The notes: a model not told the origin generated them from the sequence alone. 10,878 nucleotides of DNA from Pyrinomonadaceae bacterium (GCA_013812565.1 JACCTF010000764.1:1-10878), one strand, 5' to 3'; positions 1 through 7,888 are shown, counted from the stretch's first letter. A program made the numbers and translations.

Positions 1-601
1 TGACGTTATGCTGGCGTAAGCGTTCCGGGTCAACAAGCACCTGGAACTGTCGGTCGCGTTGTCCCCAAATAGCGACGTTGGCGACGCCGGGTATCGCCAT
101 CAGGCGCGGGCGAATCGTCCAGCGGGCAAGCGTCGTCATCTCCATCTGTGAAAGAGTCGGAGAAGAAACGCCGATCTTCATGACGCGGCTCGTCGAAGAG
201 AGCGGCGACAAAATGACGGGCGGACTGGCGACGGATGGAAGATTTCCCGCGACGAGCGCGAGCCGTTCCTGCACGAGTTGACGCGCCTGCATCAGGTCAA
301 CGTTCTCTTGAAAAATGAGTACGACCGATGAAAGGCCGAGCACCGACTTTGAACGCAGCGTTTTGAGCGACGTGACACCATTCAAAGCGTTCTCGATGGG
401 AACCGTGACGAGGCTTTCGACTTCAGAGGTTGAGAGACCCGGCGCTTCGGTTTGTATTTCGACGAGCGGCGGCGCGAACTCCGGGAACACGTCGAGCGGC
501 GAGGTGCGCACAATCTGAATGCCTACGATCATCAACACGACGGCGAGCACGGCGACGACAACGCGCAAGCGCAGCGAAGTCTCGACAATCCAGGTCATCA
601 T
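1..601 (-). CDS. RND heavy-metal efflux pump, inner-membrane subunit (CzcA/CusA family), N-terminal part
   Basis: Inner-membrane proton-driven pump subunit of a tripartite RND exporter. Only the first ~200 residues are in the window; the gene runs off the left edge. I translated it from a tandem ATG ATG at 601/598. It opens with a short cytoplasmic stretch, then transmembrane helix 1 (about residues 12-31), then the first periplasmic porter segment. Family signatures are DVFPEFAPP (37-45), an EAPGLS turn (52-57), and [16 protein letters not shown], which is the usual CzcA/CusA/HAE1 opening. A possible ribosome site (AGGGA) lies 10 bases upstream. It follows the adaptor gene by 42 bases in the same direction, so it is the third gene of the operon. 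Exported substrate (Cu/Ag, Co/Zn/Cd, Ni, or a non-metal) cannot be read: the metal-site methionines or acidic residues of the helices are outside the window. The sequence is intact as far as seen. Confidence 0.95.
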   Translation of the reverse strand, partial: MMTWIVETSLRLRVVVAVLAVVLMIVGIQIVRTSPLDVFPEFAPPLVEIQTEAPGLSTSEVESLVTVPIENALNGVTSLKTLRSKSVLGLSSVVLIFQENVDLMQARQLVQERLALVAGNLPSVASPPVILSPLSSTSRVMKIGVSSPTLSQMEMTTLARWTIRPRLMAIPGVANVAIWGQRDRQFQVLVDPERLRQHNV

Positions 602-643
602 AGAATTTGGTTCCCTAACTCATCCGGCTACTTGGTTCTCCGA

Positions 644-1915
644 CTACTTACCGTTGCCGAACTCCGTACCATACAACTCTGACGCGCCCGCCGTGACGAC
701 CTTCGCGCCGGGCGCGGGACCGCGCTCCAACACCGCCATCCCATTTGTCATATGACGCACTTCGACGCGCCGTCGCTCGTAGCGGTGCGGCGCAGTCAAT
801 TCATAAACCCACGTCCCGCCGCCCGTGTCGCGGATGATCGAAGACCACGGCACGACGAGACTCTCGCCTTCAGTCTTGATTTGCAGCGTGACGCCGACGC
901 GCTGCCCCGGTCTAAGCCTGTTATCAGTGTTCGACAAAGTAAAGTAGAGGTCGGCGGTCGAGGCATTCGGGTCGGCCGAAGGTGGGGCGGCGATGGGTCT
1001 GGCTAACCGCCTTGCCGCGTCGGGCGCATCGCCCAAACCGTGAACGCTGGCGGATTGTCCGGGAAGAATCGCGTTCAAGTCACCGACGTACACGGGAACG
1101 CGGATTAACATCTGCGCGTAGCTAGCGGAGTCGAAAAGACCTGTGCCCCCTGCGACCGTCTGCCCCGGCGCGACATGAACCTTCTGGATGATTGCTGTTT
1201 GCGGAGCTTGAATTTTCACCTCTTGGTTCGCGTACTCGGGCGTCTTCTTGACGATTTCGTAGCGGGCGCGGGCGCTACGCAAATCAATCTCAGCGAGCTT
1301 CAGTTCTTCCTGCACCTGTTGCGCGGCTTTGACGCTGCCGCCGCCGTCGCGGACGAGCTGTTCGGCGCGGGCTGCCCGGACACGAGTGTCTTCAACCCGC
1401 GACACGGCGATGGCGACTTCCCTGTTCGCGGCAGCCGCGTTAAGGGCGACATCGCGCTCAACAAGTTGGCGCTGGTCGCTTTCGGACTGCGAGATGAGCG
1501 GCACGAGTCGAAAGATCGTCTGCCCCTTTCGCACTCTCGTGCCGGAAGCGGGCGCACGACTTTGCGAGGGCACAAGAAGCGTTCCTGTCACCGGCGCGGT
1601 GACGGTCGTCGTGCTGTCCGGCGGAAGCATTACTTCGCCGCTAAATGTTCGCGTCCGCGGCACGCCCTGAAAGCCGACTTCCTCAACGCGGACTCCGAGT
1701 CGCGCTTCGGCCTCCGGGGTCAAAGTCAAACTCGCCAACTGGGCTTCTGGCTTCTCGTTCTCGACCTTCGCCGGACCCTCCGGCTTCTTGTTAACGGCGG
1801 CACTTCGACCGGAGCAACCACCGAAGCCGACGGCGCACACGGCACAGAAAATTAAGACGAAGGTTCGTCGAGCCAGCTTTAGTAATCTCAGTTGTGTGAG
1901 GGTTTTTGATGTCAT
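644..1915 (-). CDS. RND efflux periplasmic adaptor (membrane fusion protein, CzcB/CusB type)
   Basis: Periplasmic adaptor joining the inner-membrane pump to the outer-membrane channel. I place the start at the ATG at 1915 (423 residues), not at the longer open frame reaching 2101, because that extension lies inside the upstream channel gene. The chosen ATG is followed by a proper signal sequence and is preceded by an AAAGG site overlapping the channel gene's stop. Residues 15-33 are hydrophobic and end in FGGC (Cys34), a weak lipobox, so it is probably a lipoprotein; the Phe at -3 is not ideal. A flexible Pro/Lys/Glu linker (40-60) follows, then lipoyl half-motifs around 104-135 and 232-255 flanking a helical hairpin (about 140-225), then beta-barrel and membrane-proximal domains (LRPGQRVGVTL at 334-344). 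Length fits the family. There is no His- or Met-rich N-terminal metal-binding stretch, so the substrate stays open. Confidence 0.95.
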   Translation of the reverse strand: MTSKTLTQLRLLKLARRTFVLIFCAVCAVGFGGCSGRSAAVNKKPEGPAKVENEKPEAQLASLTLTPEAEARLGVRVEEVGFQGVPRTRTFSGEVMLPPDSTTTVTAPVTGTLLVPSQSRAPASGTRVRKGQTIFRLVPLISQSESDQRQLVERDVALNAAAANREVAIAVSRVEDTRVRAARAEQLVRDGGGSVKAAQQVQEELKLAEIDLRSARARYEIVKKTPEYANQEVKIQAPQTAIIQKVHVAPGQTVAGGTGLFDSASYAQMLIRVPVYVGDLNAILPGQSASVHGLGDAPDAARRLARPIAAPPSADPNASTADLYFTLSNTDNRLRPGQRVGVTLQIKTEGESLVVPWSSIIRDTGGGTWVYELTAPHRYERRRVEVRHMTNGMAVLERGPAPGAKVVTAGASELYGTEFGNGK

Positions 1916-1922
1916 TGCGCCT

Positions 1923-3260
1923 TTACTGTCTTCCGCCGAAGCTTTTCCCCACGCCGCGTTCCAACTGCACTCGGGCGCGGCGCAAGGTCGCCTCCATCTC
2001 CGCCTCGCGCACGCGCGCCGCGTCGAGTTGTTGACGGTTTTGCAGCACAAACAGATACGGCACTTCACCGTCCTTGAAAGACGCCTGCCAGATGCGAACA
2101 TCCTCCTCCAGCCGGGGCATGATGCGCTCGCGCATCGCCGTCAAAGACTCGCGTGCCTGCACGAGTTGCGCACGCGCCTCTTGGACTTCCGTGGCAATCT
2201 GTTGCCGCACAAGCGCGTACTGCCTAAGCGCGAGTTCGACTTCTGCTTCGGCACGCGAGACGCCGCCTTGATTGCGATTAAAGATAGGCACTTCCACCGC
2301 GACGCCGGGCCCGGCTTCAAAGCCTCTTGTACCCTGCCCATTGATGTCGAGAGTGGCGATGACCGAGAAGATTCTCGACCGCTCCCACTTGGCGCGCTGG
2401 CCCGCCGCTTCAATCGCCAACTCCGCCGCCCGCAAGTCGGGACGTGCGGCGAAGGCCTCACGCAGCAGTGTATCCGCGTCTTCAGGCAGACTCGGCTGAA
2501 AGGTTGTGGGCGCAATCTCAAACGCGGTTTGCTCTGCGCTCAAGCCGAGCAGAAATCGTAGACGCTCTTTGACGACGGGAACTTCACGAGCGAGCCGACC
2601 CACTTCTTCCTCAACCGTCCGCGCCTCAATACGAGCGGCGTTCATTTCAAGCTCACTGATGTCGCCGACTCGAAACCGTGCTTCCATGATCGTCGGAATG
2701 GGGCGACGCGTTTCGACGATGTTCGCGGAGAGCGTGGCGCGGTCTTGCGCAAGCAGCACGTCGCTGTAGGCGAGCCGCACATCGCGCACGAGATTGAGCG
2801 CGTTCTGCTCCAAACTTTCGGCGACGCGCTGCACGTTCGTTTTCGCGGCGGCGACACGTCGTGGACGCTGCCACAAAAGTTCGATAGGCAAGTTGACGAC
2901 CGCTTCAAGCTGTTTCGGTCCGATGGGAAAGAGCACTGACAGCACGGGGTTACGAAGCAACCCCGCTTCCTTCAAGTCGGCGCGCGCAAACCCGAGCGCC
3001 GCCAGATCAGCGTTGAATGTCGCGTTGTTCCATAGAGCGATGGTGACCGCTTCATCTTCCGTCAGCCCATCGGAGAGCGAGACGCCTTCTGGGATGCTCA
3101 CGGCAGTCATCGCCTTTGAAGATTTCACCTCGCCCTGCGCGATGCGTTGTTCGATGACGCTCGAACTTGGGGTGCGTGAACTTTGAGCATGGATGCACGG
3201 TATTTCACACGCGCCGACAAGCAAGGCAAGCGTCGTCAATGTTCGGGCGATAGCGCGCAT
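1923..3260 (-). CDS. Outer-membrane efflux channel of the RND system (TolC/CzcC family)
   Basis: Outer-membrane factor forming the exit duct of the tripartite exporter. It is 445 residues from the ATG at 3260. An N-terminal hydrophobic signal starts at once (residues 5-17). VGAC at 15-18 can serve as a lipobox, as in CzcC/CusC lipoproteins; cleavage after IHA (24) by signal peptidase I is the alternative. Two outer-membrane efflux repeats follow (about 65-250 and 270-440), rich in Ala/Arg/Glu heptads typical of the helical barrel, with the usual LLRNPVLSV and LPIELLWQRPRR segments. The start is uncertain: TTG codons at 3284 and 3299 are in frame, and GAGG lies 9 bases before the 3284 TTG, while the 3260 ATG has no clear ribosome site. 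Only 7 bases separate its stop from the adaptor start. It is the first gene of the operon. Confidence 0.94.
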   Translation of the reverse strand: MRAIARTLTTLALLVGACEIPCIHAQSSRTPSSSVIEQRIAQGEVKSSKAMTAVSIPEGVSLSDGLTEDEAVTIALWNNATFNADLAALGFARADLKEAGLLRNPVLSVLFPIGPKQLEAVVNLPIELLWQRPRRVAAAKTNVQRVAESLEQNALNLVRDVRLAYSDVLLAQDRATLSANIVETRRPIPTIMEARFRVGDISELEMNAARIEARTVEEEVGRLAREVPVVKERLRFLLGLSAEQTAFEIAPTTFQPSLPEDADTLLREAFAARPDLRAAELAIEAAGQRAKWERSRIFSVIATLDINGQGTRGFEAGPGVAVEVPIFNRNQGGVSRAEAEVELALRQYALVRQQIATEVQEARAQLVQARESLTAMRERIMPRLEEDVRIWQASFKDGEVPYLFVLQNRQQLDAARVREAEMEATLRRARVQLERGVGKSFGGRQ

Positions 3261-3304
3261 TTCGGAGCTTGGTTTGAAATTCAATGGTGGATACCTCAAG
3301 AGAC

Positions 3305-3333
3305 AGTATGAGCGAAGTAGGTTACAGAACCAA
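3305..3333 (-). promoter_or_regulatory. Possible sigma-70-like promoter for the efflux operon
   Basis: On the minus strand a TTGGTT (3333-3328) and a CATACT (3310-3305) are separated by exactly 17 bases, just upstream of the channel gene. Each box matches the consensus at 4 of 6 positions. Transcription would begin near 3298, leaving a very short leader that fits the TTG-3284 or ATG-3260 start. I see no long-spacer MerR-type promoter or clear operator dyad overlapping it. This is a motif match only. Confidence 0.25.
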
Positions 3334-3461
3334 AGATAAACGTAAGACTAATGCAGACTGAATGTCGAAGCAACCGGGGAGAAATAAGTTTATCGAATGA
3401 CTTAAGGTGTTGGTCACGGTTTGATAGAGAGCTTCACCCCTCGCGCTCCTCAATGATTGTT

Positions 3462-3501
3462 GATTCCCCAGAAGAATCGCGCACGCGACTCTGAAGGGGT
3501 C
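3462..3501. repeat. Imperfect inverted repeat (hairpin) in the gap
   Basis: The arms can form an inner stem of GAATCGCG against CGCGACTC (one G-T type mismatch, tiny loop) and an outer CCCC/GGGG block after an internal bulge. There is no T-run on either side, so it is not a standard intrinsic terminator. It could be a processed stem, a protein site or chance. Confidence 0.3.
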
Positions 3502-3573
3502 AAGTTGTAGGACCACTGTTGGAAGCAACGGGTCTCCGTCCTTCCGAATCAGTTGAACGAAAATGTCAGGAGC

Positions 3574-4197
3574 CTAATCAAAATCTGTCGCCCATTCCGG
3601 ATGACGTTGATGAGCAAAGAAGCGCGTGATCTGCTCAGGAGTGACGCGCGAGAGCGACAATTCCGGCAGTTCGCCTTCGGCGAAGAACTCGACACCGCTT
3701 GTCTCAAAACTCGTCATTGCTTCACCGCCCATCAACTCACAAAGTATGAATAGTTTGTAGACGTGGAAGGGAAAAGCAGGAATGTGACCCTGCTTGCTCC
3801 GGTCATAGACGGCCAGTAATTTCACCGGTCTGACCTCGTAACCGGACTCCTCACGAAGCTCGCGCACAACGGATTCGCTGGGAGATTCGTTTACATCTGC
3901 CCAGCCGCCCGGCAACGTCCATCCTCCGTCAGCGACCTCTCTGACAAGCAGAACTTTACCGTCTCGGAACACCACCCCGCGGACATCTACCTTCGGCGTG
4001 GCGTAGCCATCTTCGCGTTCAAAGAGATCAAGGACATCGCCCTTCTTGATCTCAGCGCAGGAGGAGATGATCTCGGCAGCAATCTCCCTGGTTCTTCTAT
4101 AGCGCTCCACATCGAAATGATTCTCTGAAGAATAGGTGAGACCGATCTGCGCAATCGCTTGCAACTCTTTCGCCCATCGTAGCCACTGAGGTTCCAT
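3574..4197 (-). CDS. NUDIX hydrolase with N-terminal helical domain
   Basis: Hydrolyses a nucleoside diphosphate linked to another group (X), in the cytoplasm. The start is the ATG at 4197 (207 residues); AGGAT sits 8 bases upstream, better than the TTG at 4215. Residues 1-62 match the helical domain that precedes a group of NUDIX enzymes ('hydrolase of X-linked nucleoside diphosphate, N terminal'), including WLRWAKELQAIAQ. The NUDIX domain follows, from about 70. The NUDIX box is complete: G98-x5-E104-x7-REL-REE-x-G119-Y120, with the metal-binding glutamates E116 and E117. C-terminal PFHVYKLF and SFETSGVEFF segments also fit the family. Relatives of this architecture include a Bacillus CDP-choline pyrophosphatase, and others act on ADP-ribose-like substrates; the actual substrate cannot be read. 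It stands alone, with gaps of 152 bases to the dehydrogenase stop and about 300 bases to the efflux operon. Base composition is more balanced than in the GC-rich efflux genes. Confidence 0.95.
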   Translation of the reverse strand: MEPQWLRWAKELQAIAQIGLTYSSENHFDVERYRRTREIAAEIISSCAEIKKGDVLDLFEREDGYATPKVDVRGVVFRDGKVLLVREVADGGWTLPGGWADVNESPSESVVRELREESGYEVRPVKLLAVYDRSKQGHIPAFPFHVYKLFILCELMGGEAMTSFETSGVEFFAEGELPELSLSRVTPEQITRFFAHQRHPEWATDFD

Positions 4198-4231
4198 GCG
4201 AAGGTATCCTATCAAGATCTATCAACTGAAG

Positions 4232-4263
4232 CAGCTAACAAGCGTTTGGCGAAGCGTTGGCTG
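4232..4263. repeat. Short dyad upstream of NUDIX gene, faintly attC-like
   Basis: CAGCTAAC at 4232-4239 and GTTGGCTG at 4256-4263 form an inverted repeat with a single mismatch, enclosing AAGCG-type sequence. The AAC...GTT outer boxes recall the outer simple sites of integron attC recombination sites. The element is far shorter than a full attC, and the boxes do not meet the RYYYAAC/GTTRRRY consensus fully. The remaining bases between 4198 and 4349 show no other signal and no clear terminator for the dehydrogenase gene. Confidence 0.25.
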
Positions 4264-4349
4264 AAGTATGAGCAAGATAGAGGAAGATCGCTTGTAGCCG
4301 AAAGAATACAGGCAGAAGAAATGAGCAGTCTACCTAAGCCACTCCCTTC

Positions 4350-6503
4350 TTATTTTCCATCTTTTCGTAGCGCGAAGGCCACATAACTTCCTCCCGGTGG
4401 CGCGCCTTTGCCTCCCCCTGCCCCAATTACCACAAACTGCCGCCCCTCTACTTCGTAGGTCGCCGGAGTCGCGTTACCGGCTGTCGGCAGAACCGTCTCC
4501 CACAGCAGTTTACCCGTGACCTTGTCGAACGCCCGAAACTTCTTGTCGTAGTTCGTCGCGCCGATGAAGATCAATCCCCCGGCGGTAACGACCCCCCCGC
4601 CGTAGTTCTCACTACCCGTGTTCCGCATTCCCTTCAATGCCAGATCCGGATACTCACCGAACGGAATCTGCCAGATGATCTCGCCCTTGTTGAGGTCAAT
4701 CGCGTTCAGCGTACCCCAGGGTGGTGCCACGGCCGGGTAACCATCCGGATCGAGGAATTTATGATAGCCGTCGTGCGTGTATTTCTGATCAATCACTGAA
4801 GGCTTCGCATTGACTGCAACCGCCTTCGTATCCTCGCCGGTGACGAGGTAGTGCGTGATCGCTTGTACTGGTTCATTGCCAAGCGAAGCGAAGCCGGGCA
4901 TCCTTCCGACGCCATTGCGGATGATAGTTTTTATCTCCGACTGGTTGTATTTGCCACTGATGTTAACCAGCGATGGGAACTGCGGCGGGCTGCCGCGCAA
5001 ATCATTTCCATGACAACTCGCGCAGTTCACGCTGTACAAGCTTTTACCGCCGGGCAGCGCCAGAGGCTTCGGACGTTCAACCAAACGCAGAATCCACGCC
5101 ATCTCGTTGGAGTTGACGTAGAAGATATTTGTCTCAGGGTCGAAGGCCGCGCCGCCCCACTCGCCACCGCCGTCGAACCCTGGAAAGACAACTGTTCCTT
5201 CCAGACTCGGCGGTTCAAACTGCCCGCGACTGCGCAAGCGGCGAAAGCGTTCAAGCACAACCTGGTGCGCTTCCGGCGTGCGCCTCGTCAGCATGTCTTC
5301 GGTGAGTATCTGTCTCGCAAAAGGCGGGGGCAGCAGCGGGAACGGTTGTGTCTCCGCGAGAGCTTCGCCATCCACTCCGACAGTTGGCACTTTGCGATAT
5401 TCAATCGGGAACAAGGGCTTGCCGGTCGCGCGCTCGAACACGAAGACGTGACCGGACTTCGTAATCTGCGCCACGGCTTCGATCTCGCGCCCGTCGCGTT
5501 TGATGGTGACGAGGCTTGGAGCTGAAGGTAAATCTCGGTCCCACACATCATGCTTGATGAACTGGAAATGCCAGACGCGTGTGCCCGTCGAGGCGTCGAG
5601 GCAGACGAGCGAATTCGCAAACAAATTGTCGCCGTGCCGGTTCGCGCCGTAGAAATCGAAGGCGGCGGAACCCGTCGGGACGAAGACAAGTCCGCGCTTC
5701 TCATCCAGCGCCATGCCGCTCCAGTTGTTAGCTCCGCCGATGTATTGCCAAGCGTCCTTCGGCCACGTCTCATAGCCGAACTCGCCGGGATTGGGAATCG
5801 TGCGGAACGTCCATCGCAACTTGCCTGTGCGTAGATCGAATGCGCGAATAAAGCCCGGGGCCGCCGGTAAACCCTCGCTCACGAGGCTGCCGACGATGAG
5901 CACATCTTTATAAACTACGCCGGGCGTCGAAATGGTGATCGTCATCTCTTTCGGATCGCGGCCAAGCCCTTCGCGCAAATCTACGCTGCCTGCCTCACCG
6001 AAACTGCTCACAGGCTTTCCGGTCTTCGCGTCGAGCGCGTAGAGCAGATGCCGAAAAGCAAAATAGATTCTCTTGTCATCGCCCGCTTCCCAGTAAGTCA
6101 CCCCGCGGTTTCGCACCTTGCCAAGCGGCTTCTTCCCCTCGTTCGGGTCGAAGCTCCAACGCAACCCGCCCGTTGCCGCATCCAGCGCGATCACGCGCAG
6201 TTTCGGCGATGTCGCGTAGAGCACGCCGCCCACAATTACCGGATTGCACTGCATCTCCGCGCCGGGGAAAGCATCATTCGTGTCGTAAGACCAAGCCACT
6301 TCGAGATTGCTCACGTTCTCGCGGTTAATCTGCCGAAGCTTTGAGTAGTGGATATTTTCCGGCCCGCCGCCGAACATCTTCCACTCGCGATACTCTCTGG
6401 CTACCGGTTCTTCACGCTGCGCACGGGAGCCGCGTGCGAGCAACACTGCCAGCACCGCCAGACAGATAACAAATGCCAGTTTCAACTTCCTTATATTCTT
6501 CAT
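4350..6503 (-). CDS. Exported PQQ-type quinoprotein dehydrogenase with embedded cytochrome c domain
   Basis: A 717-residue periplasmic oxidoreductase of the quinoprotein glucose/alcohol dehydrogenase superfamily, expected to oxidise a sugar or alcohol with PQQ and pass electrons through its own haem. A signal peptide covers about residues 1-29 (charged start, hydrophobic 8-23, cleavage near SRA-Q). The beta-propeller starts around 38 and shows repeated ALDAxTGxxxW blades, an [14 protein letters not shown] segment (316-329) typical of PQQ enzymes, and [12 protein letters not shown] (445-456). A cytochrome c domain sits inside the propeller at about 475-560: haem motif C494-A-S-C497-H498, likely axial Met535 in GRMPGF. 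The propeller then resumes ([12 protein letters not shown] near 596-607) to the C-terminus. No mutation is visible. No PQQ-synthesis gene is in the window, so the cofactor would be made elsewhere or taken up. A GGAG lies 13 bases before the ATG. It is divergent from the small exported protein across a 74-base gap. Substrate is unknown. Confidence 0.93.
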   Translation of the reverse strand: MKNIRKLKLAFVICLAVLAVLLARGSRAQREEPVAREYREWKMFGGGPENIHYSKLRQINRENVSNLEVAWSYDTNDAFPGAEMQCNPVIVGGVLYATSPKLRVIALDAATGGLRWSFDPNEGKKPLGKVRNRGVTYWEAGDDKRIYFAFRHLLYALDAKTGKPVSSFGEAGSVDLREGLGRDPKEMTITISTPGVVYKDVLIVGSLVSEGLPAAPGFIRAFDLRTGKLRWTFRTIPNPGEFGYETWPKDAWQYIGGANNWSGMALDEKRGLVFVPTGSAAFDFYGANRHGDNLFANSLVCLDASTGTRVWHFQFIKHDVWDRDLPSAPSLVTIKRDGREIEAVAQITKSGHVFVFERATGKPLFPIEYRKVPTVGVDGEALAETQPFPLLPPPFARQILTEDMLTRRTPEAHQVVLERFRRLRSRGQFEPPSLEGTVVFPGFDGGGEWGGAAFDPETNIFYVNSNEMAWILRLVERPKPLALPGGKSLYSVNCASCHGNDLRGSPPQFPSLVNISGKYNQSEIKTIIRNGVGRMPGFASLGNEPVQAITHYLVTGEDTKAVAVNAKPSVIDQKYTHDGYHKFLDPDGYPAVAPPWGTLNAIDLNKGEIIWQIPFGEYPDLALKGMRNTGSENYGGGVVTAGGLIFIGATNYDKKFRAFDKVTGKLLWETVLPTAGNATPATYEVEGRQFVVIGAGGGKGAPPGGSYVAFALRKDGK

Positions 6504-6577
6504 GAGACGCTGTTCACTCCACGCGGAGATTGTTGTTGAGTTATTCTAACTTTACTTTCAATTAGTTTCATCACACC
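6504..6577. promoter_or_regulatory. Shared divergent promoter region
   Basis: This 74-base AT-rich spacer separates two outward-reading genes and so must carry both promoters, unless the plus-strand gene is read from elsewhere. Candidate boxes (TTGAAA on the minus strand, TTGTTG on the plus strand) are present, but no pairing with a good -10 at the right spacing is convincing. I cannot name a regulator site. Confidence 0.4.
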
Positions 6578-7036
6578 ATGAAGAACATGCTGAATAAAAA
6601 ACTACTAAAGACCTTCGCGCTCGCTTCACTCGTCACGTTCTTTGGCGTGAGATTCACGCTTGCTTCACCACAGCAGAGTGCTGTGTCTGCGCAAGATCAA
6701 AGCGGCGAAGTGCAATCCGCCGTTCCCGCTAAGGAGATGGACGATGTGCCGCGCCTGCTCACTACCCCTGACTCAACTCGACCCCGGCGGGTGGGCACCG
6801 ACCGTCCGCGTGAGAGGAGCATCAGGAGCGCCTTTCGCCGAGCCGGAGAGTCGGCTGTGCGCGGCGGCAAACAGTTTGGGGGAAACATTGCTGAAGGGCG
6901 TCTAGTGCGGGCAGGCAAAGAGCTTGGTTTGGGTGCAGGAGGCTTCGGCAAACACAGCGCTGTAGGTGTCGCTCGCATAGGCAAGCGGACTGGCCGCATC
7001 GCCGGGCAAACGGCAAAGCGCGTTTTCACTCCCTGA
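6578..7036 (+). CDS. Small exported Gly/Arg/Lys-rich protein of unknown function
   Basis: I do not recognise a family. The 152-residue product has a clear signal peptide (lysines at 2-11, hydrophobic 12-28, likely cleavage after LAS at 30). Next comes a Gln/Ser/acidic linker (31-60), then a Pro/Arg-rich stretch (61-85), and a strongly basic C-terminal half (86-152) with 16 glycines spaced every few residues among Arg and Lys, no Cys and no Trp. The glycines recur in GGKQFGG, GLGAGGFG and GKRTGRIAG, suggesting a degenerate internal repeat or a glycine-zipper-like segment. The start could also be ATG 6587; neither has a strong ribosome site. Codon use looks coding and the signal peptide supports a real gene. 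It is divergent from the quinoprotein gene, so they may share control. Membrane-active, surface-coating or polyanion-binding roles are guesses. Confidence 0.7.
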   Translation: MKNMLNKKLLKTFALASLVTFFGVRFTLASPQQSAVSAQDQSGEVQSAVPAKEMDDVPRLLTTPDSTRPRRVGTDRPRERSIRSAFRRAGESAVRGGKQFGGNIAEGRLVRAGKELGLGAGGFGKHSAVGVARIGKRTGRIAGQTAKRVFTP

Positions 7037-7047
7037 ACTAAAAGGAT

Positions 7048-7095
7048 ATGGCTATGCGAATCAACTTGCGGCGTAGGTGTCTCAATGGTTCTTAG
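7048..7095 (+). CDS. Possible micro-ORF (13-15 codons) after the exported protein gene
   Basis: An AAAAGGA site (7040-7046) precedes ATG 7054 by 7 bases. The frame gives a basic Arg-rich peptide (ATG 7048 adds two codons) ending at TAG 7093-7095. It lies 11 bases after the stop of the exported protein gene, so it could be read on the same message. A peptide this short cannot be judged from sequence. It may equally be the remnant of a longer gene. Confidence 0.15.
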   Translation: MAMRINLRRRCLNGS

Positions 7096-7141
7096 TGCGG
7101 TTGAGATCTACGGAACGTCGGGTATCGTGAGTATGAGTTAC

Positions 7142-7795
7142 TTAAAAGGTGGCCTGCACCGCCGCAAGAGCATTGCGATAACATCCGGACACTTCATTAT
7201 AACCGGATATATCCATTTGAAGATCCCGCACTAACCCATTCTCCAAACCATAAATCCATCCATGCACCGTTAACTCCTGCGCGCGCTCCCATGCCTGCTC
7301 CACTACTGTCGTTTGGCACACATTAACGACCTGCTCGACAACATTCAATTCACAAAGCTTATAGGCGCGTCGAGCTTCATCCGGCAACTCAGAAAGCAAA
7401 CTTGCATGTTTCTGCATCACATCCTGCACATGACGCAACCAGTTGTCGATCAGGCCAAACTTTTTATTGGAGAGAGCAGCCTGCACGCCGCCGCACCCAT
7501 AATGGCCGCAAACGATGATGTGCTTCACCTTAAGCGCCTCAACTGCAAATTGAATCACGGATAAGCAGTTCAGGTCCGTATGAATTACAAGGTTTGCCAC
7601 GTTACGGTGGACGAACATCTCTCCCGGCAGGAGATCAACCAACTGGGTGGAGGGGACGCGGCTATCTGAACATCCGATCCACAGGTACTGCGGTGATTGC
7701 TGATGCGACAATCGTTGGAAGAATGTTGGGTCATTGTCTTTGATTTGAAATGCCCAAGCACGATTTTTCTTAAGTAGATGATGCAAATCACTCAT
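7142..7795 (-). CDS. can: Beta-class carbonic anhydrase (Can type)
   Basis: Zinc enzyme interconverting CO2 and bicarbonate in the cytoplasm, supplying bicarbonate for carboxylations and pH balance. The start is the ATG at 7795 (217 residues). With it the zinc ligands fall at C42, D44, H98 and C101, exactly the E. coli Can numbering; the longer TTG start at 7813 adds an unsupported hexapeptide. CSDSR (42-46) and CGHYGCGG (97-104) are intact. W39, R64 and the Tyr of HGWIYG are kept, the trio of the non-catalytic bicarbonate site in type II enzymes, so allosteric bicarbonate/pH control is likely. Long identical runs with enterobacterial Can (HRNVANLVIHTDLNCLSV, GHYGCGGVQAA) point to the gammaproteobacterial-type clade. 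The gene is visibly AT-richer than the efflux and dehydrogenase genes. It stands alone, with no convincing ribosome site before the ATG and no linked SulP/SbtA bicarbonate transporter in view. Confidence 0.97.
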   Translation of the reverse strand: MSDLHHLLKKNRAWAFQIKDNDPTFFQRLSHQQSPQYLWIGCSDSRVPSTQLVDLLPGEMFVHRNVANLVIHTDLNCLSVIQFAVEALKVKHIIVCGHYGCGGVQAALSNKKFGLIDNWLRHVQDVMQKHASLLSELPDEARRAYKLCELNVVEQVVNVCQTTVVEQAWERAQELTVHGWIYGLENGLVRDLQMDISGYNEVSGCYRNALAAVQATF

Positions 7796-7825
7796 AGAGA
7801 AAGTTTGCCACAATTAAGGACGGAC

Positions 7826-7858
7826 ACCTAACCGCTTGTTGGGCGGCGCGTTTAGGTA
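7826..7858. repeat. Short dyad upstream of carbonic anhydrase, attC-like boxes
   Basis: Read on the minus strand, GCCCAAC (7844-7838) and GTTAGGT (7832-7826) match the RYYYAAC and GTTRRRY outer boxes of integron attC sites, in the orientation expected for a cassette junction upstream of the carbonic anhydrase gene. Only AAGCG lies between them, so the variable inner half of a true attC is missing. ACCTAA (7826-7831) can also pair with TTTAGGT (7851-7857). It may be a collapsed attC or coincidence. Confidence 0.25.
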
Positions 7859-7888
7859 AGTATTCAAACTTCGATGGGTAAGTTCTAG

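Larger units (their letters stand above)
3300..3573. other. Gene-free gap between efflux operon and NUDIX gene
   Basis: About 270 bases without a convincing gene. A 68-codon minus-strand open frame (3322-3528) exists, but it has no recognisable domain, no ribosome site I could support, and a composition unlike its neighbours. The gap holds the possible efflux promoter and one imperfect hairpin, listed separately. I recognise no RNA gene or insertion sequence here. Confidence 0.5.

Noticed and set aside
1175..1855. 226-codon plus-strand open frame opposite the adaptor gene
   Set aside because: It is the antisense shadow of a well-supported adaptor gene in GC-rich sequence; its Arg/His-rich composition has no family likeness.
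1916..2101. N-terminal extension of the adaptor protein up to 2101
   Set aside because: It lies inside the outer-membrane channel gene, gives a Cys/Arg-rich nonsense-like sequence, and the ATG at 1915 is followed at once by a signal peptide and preceded by a ribosome site.
1788..2561. 257-codon plus-strand open frame across adaptor and channel genes
   Set aside because: It spans two real minus-strand genes and their junction, and its composition follows from their complement.
3322..3528. 68-codon minus-strand open frame in the gap
   Set aside because: No recognisable domain and no supportable ribosome site; it overlaps the possible promoter and hairpin. Best read as chance.
4851..5525. 224-codon plus-strand open frame opposite the quinoprotein gene
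   Set aside because: Antisense shadow covering the haem and propeller coding region of a clear gene; no domain seen.
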